In this document: positions 57,524-57,865 of the stretch, in pieces | How positions within the stretch are numbered: position 1 is the stretch's first letter | Layout of the letters: every line of letters starts with the position of its first letter | Assembly: GCA_051893555.1 (NCBI GenBank) | Contig: JBJFHL010000024.1 | Span: 1 to 57,865 of the forward strand | Direction of reading: 5' to 3' | Source of the DNA: RGIG7179 sp051893555 | GTDB taxonomy: Bacteria; Bacillota; Clostridia; Peptostreptococcales; Anaerovoracaceae | DNA: 57,865 nucleotides | Notes under the pieces: generated by a model | What the model was told of the DNA's origin: nothing | Seen by the model: the letters and a program-made list of their open reading frames with translations, nothing else | Database searches by the model: none | Translations under genes and position numbers: made by a program

Positions 57524-57865
57524 TCATTCTAAGTCGTCGTTCTGTTCATACCACTTAACCGGTTCTGAAAGATTTTCCGGACTTACCCGACTGCCTCCAT
57601 GTATCATCAATTCCAGCATATCATTCTCTTCCGGTGTTCTGTCTGTTTTTTCAGCAAGTGCTTTTCCTACAGTCTTCACCATCATGCACATCATCAGTCG
57701 GTTTACTCCCCGAAGCTTTTTCATATCAAAGCCTCCCTGCAGCGTAAATACTTCTGTTGACAAAGGAATCTGATTCTTATCTCTGATTTCCTGCAGCTGT
57801 GTCCCGGTTGCTGTTAATGCTCCCGTGTTTTGACACGGAATTGCTCTCTTAAAATGTCATCGAAC
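57524..57865 (-). pseudogene. Flavodoxin-domain gene, apparently frameshifted and cut by the window edge
   Basis: The frame ending at 57524 reads ALTATGTQLQEIRDKNQIP, then FTLQGGFDMKKLRGVNRLMM, and ends KWYEQNDDLE. This resembles the C-terminal half of flavodoxin-domain proteins (Flavodoxin_5 type), where GGFD lies before a helix. In this frame a TGA occurs at 57857-57859. The alternative frame from the window edge (57864-57814) reads FDDILREQFRVKT before stopping, and joining the two near 57826 restores a plausible flavodoxin order. Either the gene is broken, the base sequence has an indel near a GGG run, or only the downstream part is translated: TTG at 57763, or ATG at 57724 after GGGAGG, would give 79 or 66 residues. 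Confidence 0.45.

Noticed and set aside
1..57865. CRISPR arrays, insertion sequences, rRNA genes
   Set aside because: No regularly spaced repeats, transposase-like proteins or rRNA-like sequence were seen anywhere in the window.

Overview
The window is a 57.9 kb stretch of a low-to-moderate G+C, Gram-positive, endospore-forming anaerobe, most likely a member of Clostridia (Eubacteriales). The evidence is a complete spoIIIA sporulation operon, AGGAGG-type ribosome binding sites, TTGAAA/TATAAT promoters, clostridial-type LexA boxes (GAAC-N4-GTTT), and Firmicutes gene neighbourhoods (mutS-mutL-miaA, nusB-xseAB-ispA-dxs-tlyA, secDF-rel-dtd-hisS-aspS, nadD-yqeK-rsfS-leuS, mltG-trmR-U32 peptidase). 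Every supported gene lies on the minus strand, so transcription runs from high to low coordinates; the long plus-strand frames are antisense shadows. Family or genus cannot be fixed from the sequence alone.

Layout, right to left (order of transcription). 57.9-55.2 kb: an accessory-looking cluster with a frameshifted flavodoxin-like gene cut by the window edge, two small unknown proteins, a radical SAM protein, a Cys-rich KTR protein behind a consensus promoter with two palindromic operators, and an FMN-binding protein. 55.1-46.6 kb: a DUF4097 lipoprotein, yebC, an unclassified structured leader RNA, an OPT transporter, polA, coaE and an orphan substrate-binding protein. 46.6-46.0 kb: tRNA-Leu(CAA) and yajC from one promoter. 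45.9-29.6 kb: a run of 13 genes starting at secDF (secDF, rel, dtd, MBL hydrolase, hemZ-like, hisS, aspS, nadD, yqeK, rsfS, leuS, RNase J, ylbF-like) with no clear internal terminator. 29.6-24.6 kb: efp, mltG, trmR, U32 peptidase, CNNM/CBS protein. 24.5-23.5 kb: a 22-codon membrane-peptide gene and a HAD phosphatase, each ended by a good terminator. 23.5-19.2 kb: spoIIIAA-AH behind a sigma-E-like promoter. 19.2-2.2 kb: a run of 15 genes from an asp23-family gene through nusB, a Kae1-like gene, xseAB, ispA, dxs, tlyA, an aminotransferase, mutS, mutL, miaA, a tyrosine recombinase, a methionine gamma-lyase-like gene and a VTT membrane protein, closed by a terminator. 2.2-0 kb: an XRE-type membrane regulator, a LexA-controlled LysM protein (YneA-like) and a zinc-ribbon protein.

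Most of the window is core housekeeping: translation (three aminoacyl-tRNA synthetases, EF-P, Dtd, tRNA modification), DNA repair, isoprenoid precursor synthesis, secretion, the stringent response and sporulation. No IS element, phage module or CRISPR array was seen. The items most worth a second look are the structured RNA ahead of the OPT gene, the 22-residue peptide gene, the 58-residue SpoIIIAF, the triple LexA-box promoter of the LysM gene, and the regulated accessory cluster at the right edge.
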